Below are positions 1 to 9,035 of a stretch of DNA of 64,000 nt, piece by piece. The stretch spans positions 2,356,001 to 2,420,000 of the forward strand of contig JBGAFV010000001.1 in the NCBI GenBank assembly GCA_044227095.1, written 5' to 3'. The DNA is from JACMLD01 sp044227095 (GTDB lineage: Bacteria > Bacteroidota > Bacteroidia > Chitinophagales > Chitinophagaceae). Position 1 is the first letter of the stretch. Every line of letters begins with the position of its first letter. The notes under the pieces were generated by a model. That model did no database searches. It was not told the DNA's origin and saw nothing but the letters and a program-made list of their open reading frames with translations. The position numbers and the translations under genes were made by a program.

Positions 1-214
1 GATAGTTTGCCGGATACTGGTTAATGAATTGAATAATCGATCCAAGAAAAACAGAAAATGTTTTGCCGCAGCCTGTTGGTGCGTTTACCAAACCGCTTTT
101 GCCATTAATAATATACTGCCATGCTTCTTCCTGGAATGCAAACGGAACCCGGCCTTCAGCAGAAAGCCACTCGCTGATAATTATATAGCCGGGTGTAGTG
201 CGGAGATTTGTCAA
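1..214 (-). CDS. Ligase-associated DEXH-box DNA helicase (Lhr-like), N-terminal fragment cut by window edge
   Basis: Reading the minus strand from about 214 down to base 1 gives an open frame that runs off the window. About 40 residues in lies an ATPase P-loop, NAPTGCGKT, preceded by a Q-motif-like stretch (PFAFQEEAW). This is the N-terminus of Lhr-type superfamily 2 helicases that accompany the ATP-dependent ligase and MBL exonuclease in a DNA damage response cluster; both partners lie upstream on the same strand. No in-frame ATG exists upstream, so a TTG at 212-214 is the best start. It begins about 50 bases after the cytochrome gene ends, so co-transcription is possible. The family call is firm from the P-loop and the context; the start is uncertain. 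Confidence 0.75.
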   Translation of the reverse strand, partial: MTNLRTTPGYIIISEWLSAEGRVPFAFQEEAWQYIINGKSGLVNAPTGCGKTFSVFLGSIIQFINQYPANY

Positions 215-263
215 ATAATTTTGTTTGATTGCTTTTCTTATACTGCATTCAGTACCATTATGT

Positions 264-1652
264 CTATAATGTCTTCAAATATTCAAGAACTGCTTTTCTT
301 TCTTTATCACTTAGTTTATCGCCAAAAGTATGTCCATAATTTCCATAGCCGGGCAAATTTGTATTGTAAACAACTGTGCCATTGGGTGCATCTTCTTTGG
401 TATAATGCCAACCCATTTTATCAATATCATAAGTTGGGTCATCAAAATTTCTTTGCCAGTATGCAGGACGGTTTTTACTGTTTAGCACAGCTTCAAGGGT
501 TGGAACAGATCCATTGTGCAAATATGGCGCAGTACACCAAATACCATCAAGCGGCGGGGCAATATAACCATTGAAAGGTTCAAGCCTTGCAGGATGATCA
601 CTTTGTGCAAACCAACTGCTGTTAAACCAATTGATAAATTGCGGGTTTTGGTAATTGCTTTTAAACAACATAGAGTCTGTTTGTACTACAGATTCTGGTA
701 TCAATAAATTTGGATAAGAAGCATTGCTGCCGTATTTGCCGTGGCATTTTGAACAATTGCTGATATAAATAATCTCCCCCTGTTTAGCCAATGCTTTATC
801 AATTGCTTTGGGATATTTTGGTGGTTGCAGGCTATAGATGTAAGACAATACATCATCAAAATGTGTATCCACTTCTCTAGATTCTGCAGTGTCGTTAACC
901 GTTAGTAAGTTAGATGCCATTAAAAATTTTCCAAAATCTCCACGACCAAAACCATTATAAAACATGGCGTGTTTCTTTTTTAATAGCCACCATGCCGGCA
1001 CATCGCTCGGTATAACCTGTTGCGGGATATTTATCAGTGCTGTATCATTCCATTTAAAAGTTACAGGATCACGATGTGCAGCCAATACACCGGCCAATCT
1101 ATCCGCAGCATTAACACCTCTTACTTCTGTAGTTAAGTAAGGGCCAATAGCTTTTGCAACCTGTATAAAAGATTTACTGGCTTCATATTTTTTGGGAGAT
1201 CCTTTTTTTAAAAAATTTTCCAGCATGGTATAAGCCTGCGGATTTAATTTTTGACCCATTGTAAAGTCGGCAAATGTATTGCCCATGCCCATTACCAATT
1301 TTCCTTCAAATACCTGTGCATGGCATTGCATACAATTGGGTGCAACAAGTATTTCTCCATTGGCTGCTTTTACAGTAGTATATTCATGCGTGAGTGAAGC
1401 ATTCAACCCATCGCGGTTAAGGTAATTGGTCCTGCTTTTACCAAGTGCCAGTAAAAAATAATCGTAGGGAAGTCCGCCTTTTACATAATCACCAGTAGTT
1501 AAATAAGTATAACCGGCTGCGGCATCGCCGGTGCGTTGCACACTTTCAGGAATGTATACCGGCTTATCGGGCAAATCTGCATGCCATTCATTTATACCTG
1601 CAAATGCAGAACAAAGGATGAGTATGGTTATTAGCACTTGTATTTTCTTCAT
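264..1652 (-). CDS. Di-heme c-type cytochrome, RoxA/cytochrome c peroxidase-like
   Basis: 462 residues beginning with a signal peptide (lysines, then a hydrophobic run to about residue 19), so exported. Two heme c attachment motifs are visible: CMQCH at 107-111 and CSKCH at 300-304. The C-terminal half carries the APPLDGIWCTAPYLHNGS stretch typical of di-heme cytochrome c peroxidase/RoxA-like proteins, where the region near the second heme forms the electron-transfer core. The expected role is periplasmic redox chemistry; substrate cannot be told. It sits between the ligase and the helicase of a DNA repair cluster, in the same orientation, which is odd for such a protein and suggests insertion into the cluster rather than a shared pathway. 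Confidence 0.82.
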   Translation of the reverse strand: MKKIQVLITILILCSAFAGINEWHADLPDKPVYIPESVQRTGDAAAGYTYLTTGDYVKGGLPYDYFLLALGKSRTNYLNRDGLNASLTHEYTTVKAANGEILVAPNCMQCHAQVFEGKLVMGMGNTFADFTMGQKLNPQAYTMLENFLKKGSPKKYEASKSFIQVAKAIGPYLTTEVRGVNAADRLAGVLAAHRDPVTFKWNDTALINIPQQVIPSDVPAWWLLKKKHAMFYNGFGRGDFGKFLMASNLLTVNDTAESREVDTHFDDVLSYIYSLQPPKYPKAIDKALAKQGEIIYISNCSKCHGKYGSNASYPNLLIPESVVQTDSMLFKSNYQNPQFINWFNSSWFAQSDHPARLEPFNGYIAPPLDGIWCTAPYLHNGSVPTLEAVLNSKNRPAYWQRNFDDPTYDIDKMGWHYTKEDAPNGTVVYNTNLPGYGNYGHTFGDKLSDKERKAVLEYLKTL

Positions 1653-1757
1653 GGGTAGAAAAGTATGTAGTTTTTAGCACCTGGTATTTAGACTAATTTC
1701 CTTTTTTCGTTACAACTTCAGTACAGTTCTTTTTTTATACTGAATACTAAATACATC

Positions 1758-1928
1758 TTAATTCATGAACTGATAATAAATAAATCCCCAGACTGTCACT
1801 AAAATAACAATCGTCATGATATCTGGTTGTAATTCGGCGAAAGTTTTCTTTTTTTTAAGAAGCTGATAGAATATCCAGCCAATACAGGCAATCGGCACCA
1901 TGCCGAAGCGAAGAAATCCATACAACAT
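1758..1928 (-). CDS. Small two-helix membrane protein, unknown function
   Basis: A 56-codon frame, ATG at 1926-1928 and TAA at 1758-1760. The product has a hydrophobic stretch at about residues 10-23, a lysine cluster (LLKKKK), and a second hydrophobic stretch at about 38-53, so it looks like a helical hairpin in the inner membrane. It lies 48 bases downstream of the ligase stop and in the same reading frame, followed by the cytochrome gene. Similar tiny two-helix proteins are frequent in Bacteroidota. No function is recognised. The membrane topology and operon-like position support it as a gene; no homology can be shown from sequence reading alone. Confidence 0.5.
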   Translation of the reverse strand: MLYGFLRFGMVPIACIGWIFYQLLKKKKTFAELQPDIMTIVILVTVWGFIYYQFMN

Positions 1929-1976
1929 AAGTGAATGTTTAGAGGGAAAGCAATTCAGTTTCCGCTGTAAACCTAG

Positions 1977-3572
1977 CTATTTGCCATATAATTCCAGCAT
2001 TTTTTTGAGATCTTCCAGCGTATTAATTTCATCGGGCTTTTTATCTTTCCGCCAACGGCTAATGCGGGGGAAACGCAGGGCAACGCCAGACTTATGACGG
2101 GCAGATGCAGCAATACCCTCAAAGGCGATTTCAAAAACAAGTTCGGGTTTTACAGTACGCACCGGGCCAAACTTTTCTATAGAATTTCTCTTTACAAAAT
2201 TATCAACTTCAGCAAATTCTTTATCGGTTAATCCTGAATATGCTTTTGTAAAACTTACCAGCTTATCGCCATCTTTAACTGCAAAAGTATAATCAGTATA
2301 AAGATTGCTTCGCCTGCCATGTCCTTTTTGTGCGTAGATCATAACACAATCAATTACCAATGGATCTATTTTCCATTTCCACCAGTCGCCACGTTTTCTT
2401 CCTGCGAGGTAGGTTGAATTTTTTCTTTTCAGCATTAAACCTTCAGCACCCATTTCTCTTGAAGCTGAACGAATACCGGCTAGCTGCTGCCAGTCTGTAA
2501 ATGAAATAACGGGAGAAATGATCAAGCCCGGATAATTTGTTTGCTCAACTATTTTTTCAAGTATTTCACGCCTTTGCTGCAATGGTATGTCTCGATAGTC
2601 GGTCCCTTCATGTTCAAGTAAATCGTACGCAAAGAAAGTTATAGGCGTTTCCTGCAATTGTTTTTTGGTTACATTTTTTCTACCGATTCTTGTTTGCAGC
2701 AACGCAAAAGGCAAAGGCTTTTTTTCTATGCTGGGAATAATTTCACCGTCGAGCACAATACCCTCTGGCAATACATCTTTTAAAGCGTGGTATTCCGGAA
2801 ATTTATCTGTCATCAGTTCTTCTCCACGGCTCCATACAAATAATTCGTTGTTGCGTTTAATCATTTGTCCGCGAATGCCATCCCATTTCCATTCTGCCTG
2901 CCACTCCTGCGGATTGCCTAAATCTTCCGGATTTTCTTCCAATGCATAGGCCAGGTAAAAAGGATAAGGTTTGGAAAAGTCCAGTGAAACGGATTCTTCA
3001 CTAAGCAATTGACTAAATGTAGTATTTGCAGGATCCCAGTTGCCACTGATGCGGTGCGCTATAACACTTGCATCTAGTTTTACTGTTTTAGACAATGCAT
3101 TGACCATTGTTTTTTGAGATACGCCAATGCGGAACCCTCCGGTGATAAGTTTATTAAAAACAAATCTTTCTTCTTTGTCCATTTGCATCCAGCTGTCAAT
3201 AATAAACTGTTTGCGTACAGGTTCATCTTCCTTCTGCAGCGCAATAAATTTTTCTATATACCATGAAAGTGTTTGCGGCTCCTGTTCAATATTTCCTTCT
3301 GGCAGTAAAAGCGCAATTGTTTCTGCAAGATCTCCAACGGTATGATAACTTTCTTCAAACAGCCATGCAGGAAGATTTGTGATTTCTATACACCATTGAG
3401 AAAGTAAAGTTGAATTAACTGTCCGTTTCGGTCTTCTTCCGCTGAATATAGCAATCACCCAAACTTTATCTTTATCATCTGCAAGCGAAAAATAATGAGA
3501 CAATGCATGAAGTTTGTCATTGGTTTTGGTGGAGGTGCCCAATACATTTACAAGTGTTGTAAATAACCGCAT
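1977..3572 (-). CDS. ATP-dependent DNA ligase (ligase-associated DNA damage response cluster)
   Basis: 531 residues from the ATG at 3570-3572. An N-terminal DNA-binding domain precedes the nucleotidyltransferase core: motif I KWDGIRG with the adenylated lysine near residue 229, LDGEII near 275-280, FFAYDLL near 313-319, EGLMLKRKNSTY near 377-388 and WWKWKIDP near 397-404, then an OB-fold domain with a basic RFPRISRWRKDK end. It seals DNA nicks using ATP. The frame stays open to a TTG at 3636-3638, three bases after the exonuclease stop, adding 22 residues; the ATG is preferred because it matches the usual family N-terminus. Upstream is the MBL exonuclease, downstream (after two unrelated genes) the helicase. 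Confidence 0.93.
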   Translation of the reverse strand: MRLFTTLVNVLGTSTKTNDKLHALSHYFSLADDKDKVWVIAIFSGRRPKRTVNSTLLSQWCIEITNLPAWLFEESYHTVGDLAETIALLLPEGNIEQEPQTLSWYIEKFIALQKEDEPVRKQFIIDSWMQMDKEERFVFNKLITGGFRIGVSQKTMVNALSKTVKLDASVIAHRISGNWDPANTTFSQLLSEESVSLDFSKPYPFYLAYALEENPEDLGNPQEWQAEWKWDGIRGQMIKRNNELFVWSRGEELMTDKFPEYHALKDVLPEGIVLDGEIIPSIEKKPLPFALLQTRIGRKNVTKKQLQETPITFFAYDLLEHEGTDYRDIPLQQRREILEKIVEQTNYPGLIISPVISFTDWQQLAGIRSASREMGAEGLMLKRKNSTYLAGRKRGDWWKWKIDPLVIDCVMIYAQKGHGRRSNLYTDYTFAVKDGDKLVSFTKAYSGLTDKEFAEVDNFVKRNSIEKFGPVRTVKPELVFEIAFEGIAASARHKSGVALRFPRISRWRKDKKPDEINTLEDLKKMLELYGK

Positions 3573-3641
3573 GCCTTCACTTTTTTTAGCGAAAGGCTGT
3601 CCTGAATTTGCATCGTGTATAATAACCGGTTCTTTCAATGC

Positions 3642-4676
3642 TTAGTCTGCTGGTTTAATTTCGGTAGTTGTTGTTTGTTCTGCCGGCAATTCTTCTTCCT
3701 CTTCGTTTCCAAATGCAGTTTTTATTTCTTCTGCTTCAATTCCTTTTTCATTTAAGATGCGGCTAAAAGCCGATTGAAAACCATGCGTAACATACACTTT
3801 AGAAGCGCCGGTTTCTTTTATCGTGTCAAGCAAGCCATTCCAGTCTGCATGATCACTTAATGCAAAACCAGCATCAATGTTTCTTCTTCTTACATTGCCC
3901 CTTACCTGCATCCACCCGCTGCAAACGCCAACAGAAACTGGCTGCATCTTTTTTATCCACGGACTATCTGCTGCACTACCAGGCGCTACAACTAAATTTT
4001 GGTGAAACAATTCTTTTGGAATTTCTGCTGTCACTTTTTCTACTTCAGGAAAATTCCAACCAGCATTTTTTAAAACCTGTTGTGTATTGTATACCGCACC
4101 GTGTACAAAAACATGGTCAACTGTACCTGCAAGATTTTTTATTACCCGTTGTGCTTTTCCAAGACTATAGGCCAGCAACAGGCTTGTTCTTTTTTCTTTT
4201 TTGTTTTGTTCTATCCATTGGCGCATGGCCTCAAACTGTATTTCCTGTGGTTGCCAATGATAAATAGGCAAACCAAATGTGGATTCGGTGATAAAAACAT
4301 TGCAAGGCACAGGTTCAAACTCACCGCTAATACCATCGTTTTCTCTTTTGTAATCTCCGCTTACTACCCATACTTCGCCGTTGTATTCTACACGTATTTG
4401 CGAAGAGCCAATAATATGACCCGCCGGGTGTAGTGTAATCTTTACACCATTCATATAAACCGCCTCATTCCATTCTACACTTTGGTAATTGTTATTGCCC
4501 AGTCTTAATTGCAGGATTGGTTTTGTATGGTGATGACAGAGATAATATTTTGAACCCCATCTTGCATGGTCGCTGTGTGCGTGTGTAATAACAGCTTTGT
4601 CTACAGGTTTCCAGGGATCAATATAAAAATCTCCCTGCGGGCAGTAAAGGCCTTTGTCGGTAAATTCAATAAGCAT
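3642..4676 (-). CDS. Ligase-associated DNA damage response exonuclease, metallo-beta-lactamase fold
   Basis: 344 residues. The metal-binding signature HAHSDH is at 32-37, followed by PAGHIIGS and SGDYKRE, and by a beta-CASP-like segment with LAYSLGKAQR and SDHADW, which places it with SNM1/CPSF-type nucleases. In the ligase-associated cluster this protein is a predicted DNA end-processing exonuclease working with the ligase encoded directly after it. The C-terminal 20 residues are acidic and threonine-rich. It is the first gene of a minus-strand run; its 390-base upstream region contains only repeats, so the promoter probably lies there. Confidence 0.9.
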   Translation of the reverse strand: MLIEFTDKGLYCPQGDFYIDPWKPVDKAVITHAHSDHARWGSKYYLCHHHTKPILQLRLGNNNYQSVEWNEAVYMNGVKITLHPAGHIIGSSQIRVEYNGEVWVVSGDYKRENDGISGEFEPVPCNVFITESTFGLPIYHWQPQEIQFEAMRQWIEQNKKEKRTSLLLAYSLGKAQRVIKNLAGTVDHVFVHGAVYNTQQVLKNAGWNFPEVEKVTAEIPKELFHQNLVVAPGSAADSPWIKKMQPVSVGVCSGWMQVRGNVRRRNIDAGFALSDHADWNGLLDTIKETGASKVYVTHGFQSAFSRILNEKGIEAEEIKTAFGNEEEEELPAEQTTTTEIKPAD

Positions 4677-5066
4677 AAATTATTTAGGCTTAGATAAAGT
4701 GCTGAAACAGTAAAGTTCGTATAAAAGAATCGTGCCAGAGGAAGTATGTGGTATTTAATATTTAGACAAGAGATTTGTTCTGTTGTCGTTTCCACCAATT
4801 TTTTTTTAGCGTGAATAACCAGAAGTATTTTAAACATATTCCGTAGGAACATTTCATGGGTAGAAAACAATCAAGATGTCTGTTGCGTGCTGTAGGTACG
4901 CTTGTTGCTAATTGTAAATTAAAGCACAAATCGTTCCGATGGAACGAATGTCTTTACAATTTTAATCGCTACCCACATGTTGCCCCTACGGAGCAAATAC
5001 CTCTCTATCTGAACAATTCTAGCGAATAATTCTTTCCAAATACTATATACTCAATACTACATACCC
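4677..5066. repeat. Intergenic stretch with hairpin and GTATTTAG-type repeats
   Basis: No convincing gene. TCGTTCC/GGAACGA (4931-4947, loop GAT) is a perfect 7-bp hairpin, and TTGCCCC/GGAGCAA (4980-4996) is a second hairpin with one mismatch. A GTATTTAATATTTAGAC copy is near 4750-4766 and an inverted-looking ACTATATACTCAATACTACATAC near 5042-5064. These resemble hairpin clusters at 41679-41777 and 57064-57146. Confidence 0.6.
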
Positions 5067-6251
5067 CTAATTGACCTGCTTGATAATACCGTCTGTCTTT
5101 TTTACAAAATAGAGCTTTTTGTTTTCGAAGTGATCGAGTGCAAGTGTTTGTTTATCCAGCACAGGCTGAATATCCCAGTCGGTAAATACTTTGTATTTTT
5201 TTTCACCGATACTGCTGTTGAGGTTAGCACCTTTGTCAACTAAAAGTTTACCGAAACGGTACATGCACTCGTAGCCGCGGAACACCATATCGCTGGGGCG
5301 GGCATAGAGTGCAGTTTTGAAATAGTTGGTAATGAAGAGACTTGTTTTATCTGTTTTGGGATTATAAAATGGTGTTGTATAAATAATGGTAAGGCCTTTG
5401 TATTCAGATTTGGTAAAGTCTGTTATAGCATCCCATGTTGGCATACCGATTAGTAAACCGGGATAGGTTTCAATGTTTTCCGCAAGTTGTTGTGCAATTG
5501 TTTTCCCAAAAGTTTCATCGAGGCTGCCAACTATGCTTACAATAAGTTTTGTACTGTCGAGGTATTGTTTGATGGAAAACGGTTTGGTATCATCCAGCAT
5601 TACATATTTCACTTTCAGTTTTACACCAGCCGTATTTTTTTCTGCTTCAGAAAAATAAGTTTGCAGGCGATCTTCCATTGTGCCTTTTTTACGAAAGATG
5701 ATAACAGGCGATGTACCATAATTGCGCTGCAGAAAACGATAAATAACATCGCAATGTGTTTGCAGCGTTGTATTCAATATAACCAGTGAAGGGTTATTAC
5801 TGATGCCTGCATCATTAGGGAGATTGGCATTAATAAAAGGAATGTTTTTCTTAAGCGCAGCCTCTGCCAGTACTTTTGCTTCCGCCGGTGTTACATGGCC
5901 AATAATAAGACCGGCATTTTCCATTCCGGCTGAATTGATTTGCTGTTGCAAAGATTGCGTGGCAGATCTTGTATCAAACACATGTATGTCCAGTTCAACT
6001 TTTTCATTCTTTAATGAATCGGCAGCAATTTGTACACCTTCATAAAACTCAAGGCCCGGACTTATAAACCTGGGAAAGTTTTGTTTGTACCTGTACTCAC
6101 CAGTTGCGTCAAAAGCAGAATCTAAATAAAGCGGGGAAAAAACAGCAACGGAATAGTGTTTATGTGTACTGTCTGTTTGACTATACAACGAATTGTTTTT
6201 GCAACACAGGGCAAGCAAAAAAATAAACAGCGGCAACAACGTTTTTTTCAT
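5067..6251 (-). CDS. Type I periplasmic-binding-fold (ABC substrate-binding/receptor-like) protein
   Basis: 394 residues from the ATG at 6249-6251, chosen because it opens directly on a signal peptide (MKKTLLPLFIFLLALCC); ten more upstream codons are open. The mature part reads as a Leu/Ile/Val-type periplasmic binding fold: EGVQIAADSL early, GLIIGHVTPAEAKVLAEAA as the first-lobe ligand segment, and PGLLIGMPTWDAITDF plus a C-terminal GYECMYRFGKLLV region. No permease or ATPase genes lie beside it, so it may be a stand-alone ligand sensor or envelope protein rather than a transporter component. The cysteine pair at the signal peptide end could be a lipidation site. The ligand is unknown. guaA lies 39 bases upstream on the same strand. 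Confidence 0.75.
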   Translation of the reverse strand: MKKTLLPLFIFLLALCCKNNSLYSQTDSTHKHYSVAVFSPLYLDSAFDATGEYRYKQNFPRFISPGLEFYEGVQIAADSLKNEKVELDIHVFDTRSATQSLQQQINSAGMENAGLIIGHVTPAEAKVLAEAALKKNIPFINANLPNDAGISNNPSLVILNTTLQTHCDVIYRFLQRNYGTSPVIIFRKKGTMEDRLQTYFSEAEKNTAGVKLKVKYVMLDDTKPFSIKQYLDSTKLIVSIVGSLDETFGKTIAQQLAENIETYPGLLIGMPTWDAITDFTKSEYKGLTIIYTTPFYNPKTDKTSLFITNYFKTALYARPSDMVFRGYECMYRFGKLLVDKGANLNSSIGEKKYKVFTDWDIQPVLDKQTLALDHFENKKLYFVKKTDGIIKQVN

Positions 6252-6290
6252 CCTTGAAATCTTTAATGCTTTAATGCGCAAACTGCAGGC

Positions 6291-7826
6291 TTATTCCCAC
6301 TCTATGGTTGCAGGCGGTTTGCTGCTGATATCGTACACAACCCTGTTGATTCCCTTTACATTGTTAATGATATCATTAGAAACGAATGCCAGGAAATCGT
6401 ATGGAAGATGTGCCCAGTCCGCCGTCATCCCATCTACTGAAGTTACAGCTCTTAATGCCACTGTAAATTCATACGTTCTTTCATCGCCCATTACACCCAC
6501 ACTTTTTACAGGTAGTAAGATAGCGCCAGCTTGCCAAACAGTTGCATATAGGTTGTTATCTTTTAAACCCTGTATATAACGATGATCGGCTTCCTGCAGC
6601 AATGCTACTTTTTCTGCTGTAATTTCTCCAAGAATCCTGATAGCAAGGCCCGGGCCGGGGAAAGGATGACGATCTATCATATCCGGAGGTATTGCTAATT
6701 CCCTGCCAACTCTTCTTACTTCATCTTTAAATAATGAACGGAGCGGTTCTACCAGTTCTAAATGGAGGTGTTCCGGCAAGCCGCCAACATTGTGGTGAGA
6801 TTTAATGGTAACAGAAGGGCCATGTACAGAAACGCTTTCAATTACATCAGGATAAATAGTGCCCTGCCCTAATAATCCAACGCCTTCAATTTTTTTTGCC
6901 TCTTCCTGGAAGATGTCTATAAACAGGCTGCCGATAACTTTGCGTTTTGCTTCTGGATCTGTTTTGCCGGCAAGGCCATCATAAAAACGTTGTTTTGCAT
7001 CGATTCCTTTTACATTTAGACCTATTTGCGCATAAGTTTTTAAAACACTTTCAAACTCATTTTTGCGCAATACGCCATTGTCTACAAAGATACCAAATAG
7101 CCTGTCTCCAATAGCTTTGTGTATTAATGTAGCAGCCACAGTAGAATCAACACCACCGCTTAATGCCATAACCACTTTCCTGTTGCCAATTTGTTTTTTT
7201 AAGGCTTCAACTGTATCTGTAATAAAATGTGCGGCCGTCCAGTCTTGCTTGCAGCCACAAACATTTACCAAAAAGTTTTTTAGTATTTTTTTACCTTCTG
7301 TTGAGTGATATACTTCCGGGTGAAACTGCACGCAGTATAACGCCAATGATGCACCGTTTTTCTTAAATGCAGCATAAGGAATGCTTTCTGTAGTTGCCAG
7401 TACATCAAAACCTTTGGGAAGGCCCAGCACCGAATCTGCATGGCTCATCCATACCTGCGATGTTTTGCTTACTTCATTCAATAATACATCATCAGTTGCA
7501 GTAACCTTCATGGTTGCCCTGCCATACTCACGTTTGTTGCTTTTTGCTACTTCCCCGCCATATTGTTTGGCGGTTAATTGGGCGCCATAACAAACACCAA
7601 GTACGGGAAGCTTTTCATTCAGTGCGTGAATATCTACTTCAGGGGCATTTTCATCGTTTACACTAAAGGGCGAACCCGATAAAATGATGCCTTTTAAACT
7701 GGGATCGAACTGAACAGGTTTGTGATAAGGAATAATTTCGCAGTATACATTGGCCTCACGAACGGCGCGGGCAATAAGCTGGGTATACTGGCTGCCAAAG
7801 TCTAGAATCAGTATTTTTTCCGTCAT
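6291..7826 (-). CDS. guaA: GMP synthase (glutamine-hydrolysing)
   Basis: 511 residues, matching the family length. The N-terminal glutamine amidotransferase has the nucleophile C79 in GVCYGAQ and H169/E171 in FHPEV; the ATP pyrophosphatase domain has the PP-loop SGGVDS at 223-228; the C-terminus ends in the conserved YDISSKPPATIEWE. It converts XMP to GMP in cytosolic purine synthesis. The frame is open for 50 more codons, but the start at 7824-7826 is chosen because the family begins at MTEKILILDFGSQ. A TACCTTCG -7-like element at 7834-7841 sits only 7 bases upstream, implying a very short leader. Confidence 0.97.
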   Translation of the reverse strand: MTEKILILDFGSQYTQLIARAVREANVYCEIIPYHKPVQFDPSLKGIILSGSPFSVNDENAPEVDIHALNEKLPVLGVCYGAQLTAKQYGGEVAKSNKREYGRATMKVTATDDVLLNEVSKTSQVWMSHADSVLGLPKGFDVLATTESIPYAAFKKNGASLALYCVQFHPEVYHSTEGKKILKNFLVNVCGCKQDWTAAHFITDTVEALKKQIGNRKVVMALSGGVDSTVAATLIHKAIGDRLFGIFVDNGVLRKNEFESVLKTYAQIGLNVKGIDAKQRFYDGLAGKTDPEAKRKVIGSLFIDIFQEEAKKIEGVGLLGQGTIYPDVIESVSVHGPSVTIKSHHNVGGLPEHLHLELVEPLRSLFKDEVRRVGRELAIPPDMIDRHPFPGPGLAIRILGEITAEKVALLQEADHRYIQGLKDNNLYATVWQAGAILLPVKSVGVMGDERTYEFTVALRAVTSVDGMTADWAHLPYDFLAFVSNDIINNVKGINRVVYDISSKPPATIEWE

Positions 7827-7833
7827 GATGCCG

Positions 7834-7841
7834 CGAAGGTA
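7834..7841 (-). promoter_or_regulatory. Bacteroidota-type -7 promoter element before guaA
   Basis: TACCTTCG on the minus strand fits the TAnnTTTG/TAnCTTCG consensus. It lies 7 bases before the guaA ATG, so the transcript would be nearly leaderless and only the short start fits. No clear -33 TTTG was found. Confidence 0.45.
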
Positions 7842-8101
7842 AGAAAACGGGCGGGTTTTGAAAGGAAGGGTTAAGTGTTCATTATACACCAAAACTTTAC
7901 AGCCTGTAAATGAAATAATAAGAAAACCATTCAAAATAGTATCTTCACAATTACGAATCAAAGTGCCTGTATTCAAAACTGGTTATTTTCCAACTTCTTC
8001 CTGTAACCTGTTGTAATGTCTTGTAGTCTTACAAACGGGAAGGTATTTTACGAGGTCACTTAAAAATCAGCAGCTTTACTTTCCAAAATAAAATCAACAA
8101 C

Positions 8102-8827
8102 ATGAGAAATTTATTTTTTCTTCTGGCAATAGTAGCAGTTACCACCTCTTCGTGCGGATATATGATGGGCAAAAAAGTGCATGGCAATGGTAATGTTAAA
8201 AGCACAGAGCATACTGTAAGTGCATTCAAAAATGTAGAAGTATCCGGTGCTATTGATTTATTTGTAGCACAGGGCGAAACAAAACCTGTTAAGATTGAAA
8301 CCGACGAAAACCTGTTGCAGTACATTGAAGTAGTACAGGAAGGCGATTTGATAAAAGTAAAAAGCAAGGAAGGCTATAACCTAAGGCCCACCAACAAGAT
8401 TAGGGTTTATGTTACTTCGCCGGTGTATAATGATATTGATGTTTCCGGCGCAAGCAATATTACCGGGCAAACAAAAATTGTAAACAAAGAAAGAATGTCG
8501 CTTGATGTAAGTGGTGCCGGCGATATTAATATGGATTTGGATGCGCCTGAAGTAAAAGCAGAAGTTTCGGGTGCAGGTTCAGTAAATCTAAAAGGCCAGA
8601 CAAAAACTTTTGAACTTTCGCTTACCGGCGCTGCAAAAGCACATTGTTATGAATTGATGTCAGAAAATACAAAAGTAGATATTTCTGGGGCAGGCGAAGC
8701 AGATGTATTTGCAAGTGTAAAACTGGATGCTGATGTTAGCGGTGCAGGAAATGTAACCTATAAAGGCGGTACAACAAATGTAACGCAACAGGTAAGCGGC
8801 GCAGGCAGTGTAAAGAAAGTAGATTAA
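8102..8827 (+). CDS. GIN-domain (DUF2807) lipoprotein, SGAG-repeat version
   Basis: 241 residues. The signal peptide ends at a lipobox-like TSSC, so C18 is probably lipidated. The rest is a DUF2807 head-GIN domain: a right-handed beta-helix-like repeat in which VSGAG recurs about once per strand turn (VSGAID, VSGASN, VSGAGD, VSGAGS, ISGAGE, VSGAGN, VSGAGS). The family is abundant in Bacteroidota, outer-membrane or surface located, and of unknown biochemical role. A paralog follows 208 bases downstream in the same direction but with a different repeat core, so the two are a tandem duplication. Confidence 0.88.
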   Translation: MRNLFFLLAIVAVTTSSCGYMMGKKVHGNGNVKSTEHTVSAFKNVEVSGAIDLFVAQGETKPVKIETDENLLQYIEVVQEGDLIKVKSKEGYNLRPTNKIRVYVTSPVYNDIDVSGASNITGQTKIVNKERMSLDVSGAGDINMDLDAPEVKAEVSGAGSVNLKGQTKTFELSLTGAAKAHCYELMSENTKVDISGAGEADVFASVKLDADVSGAGNVTYKGGTTNVTQQVSGAGSVKKVD

Positions 8828-9035
8828 GCATGGTGGGTGTATGGTTTGTTCATCGCTGATTTAGATGTGTGATAGAGAATAAAATATTTTTTGTGACCAG
8901 CGATAGTAACACGGATTGGTCATCGTTGCGTCGCACACTTCAACTTATATAGTAAGGCATCAGCAGATAAATAAGAGTAATCGATCTACGAAATCAGAAA
9001 TCACCAAATCAAACATCAGCAATAAAAAATATAGT

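Noticed and set aside
29..574. Plus-strand open frame of 181 codons at the left edge
   Set aside because: It lies antisense to the helicase and cytochrome genes, whose motifs are clear; the product is low-complexity and Cys/His/Phe-rich as typical for an antisense frame.
4601..4870. 89-codon minus-strand frame overlapping the exonuclease start
   Set aside because: Different frame from the exonuclease, covers a GTATTTAG-type repeat, and has no family features.
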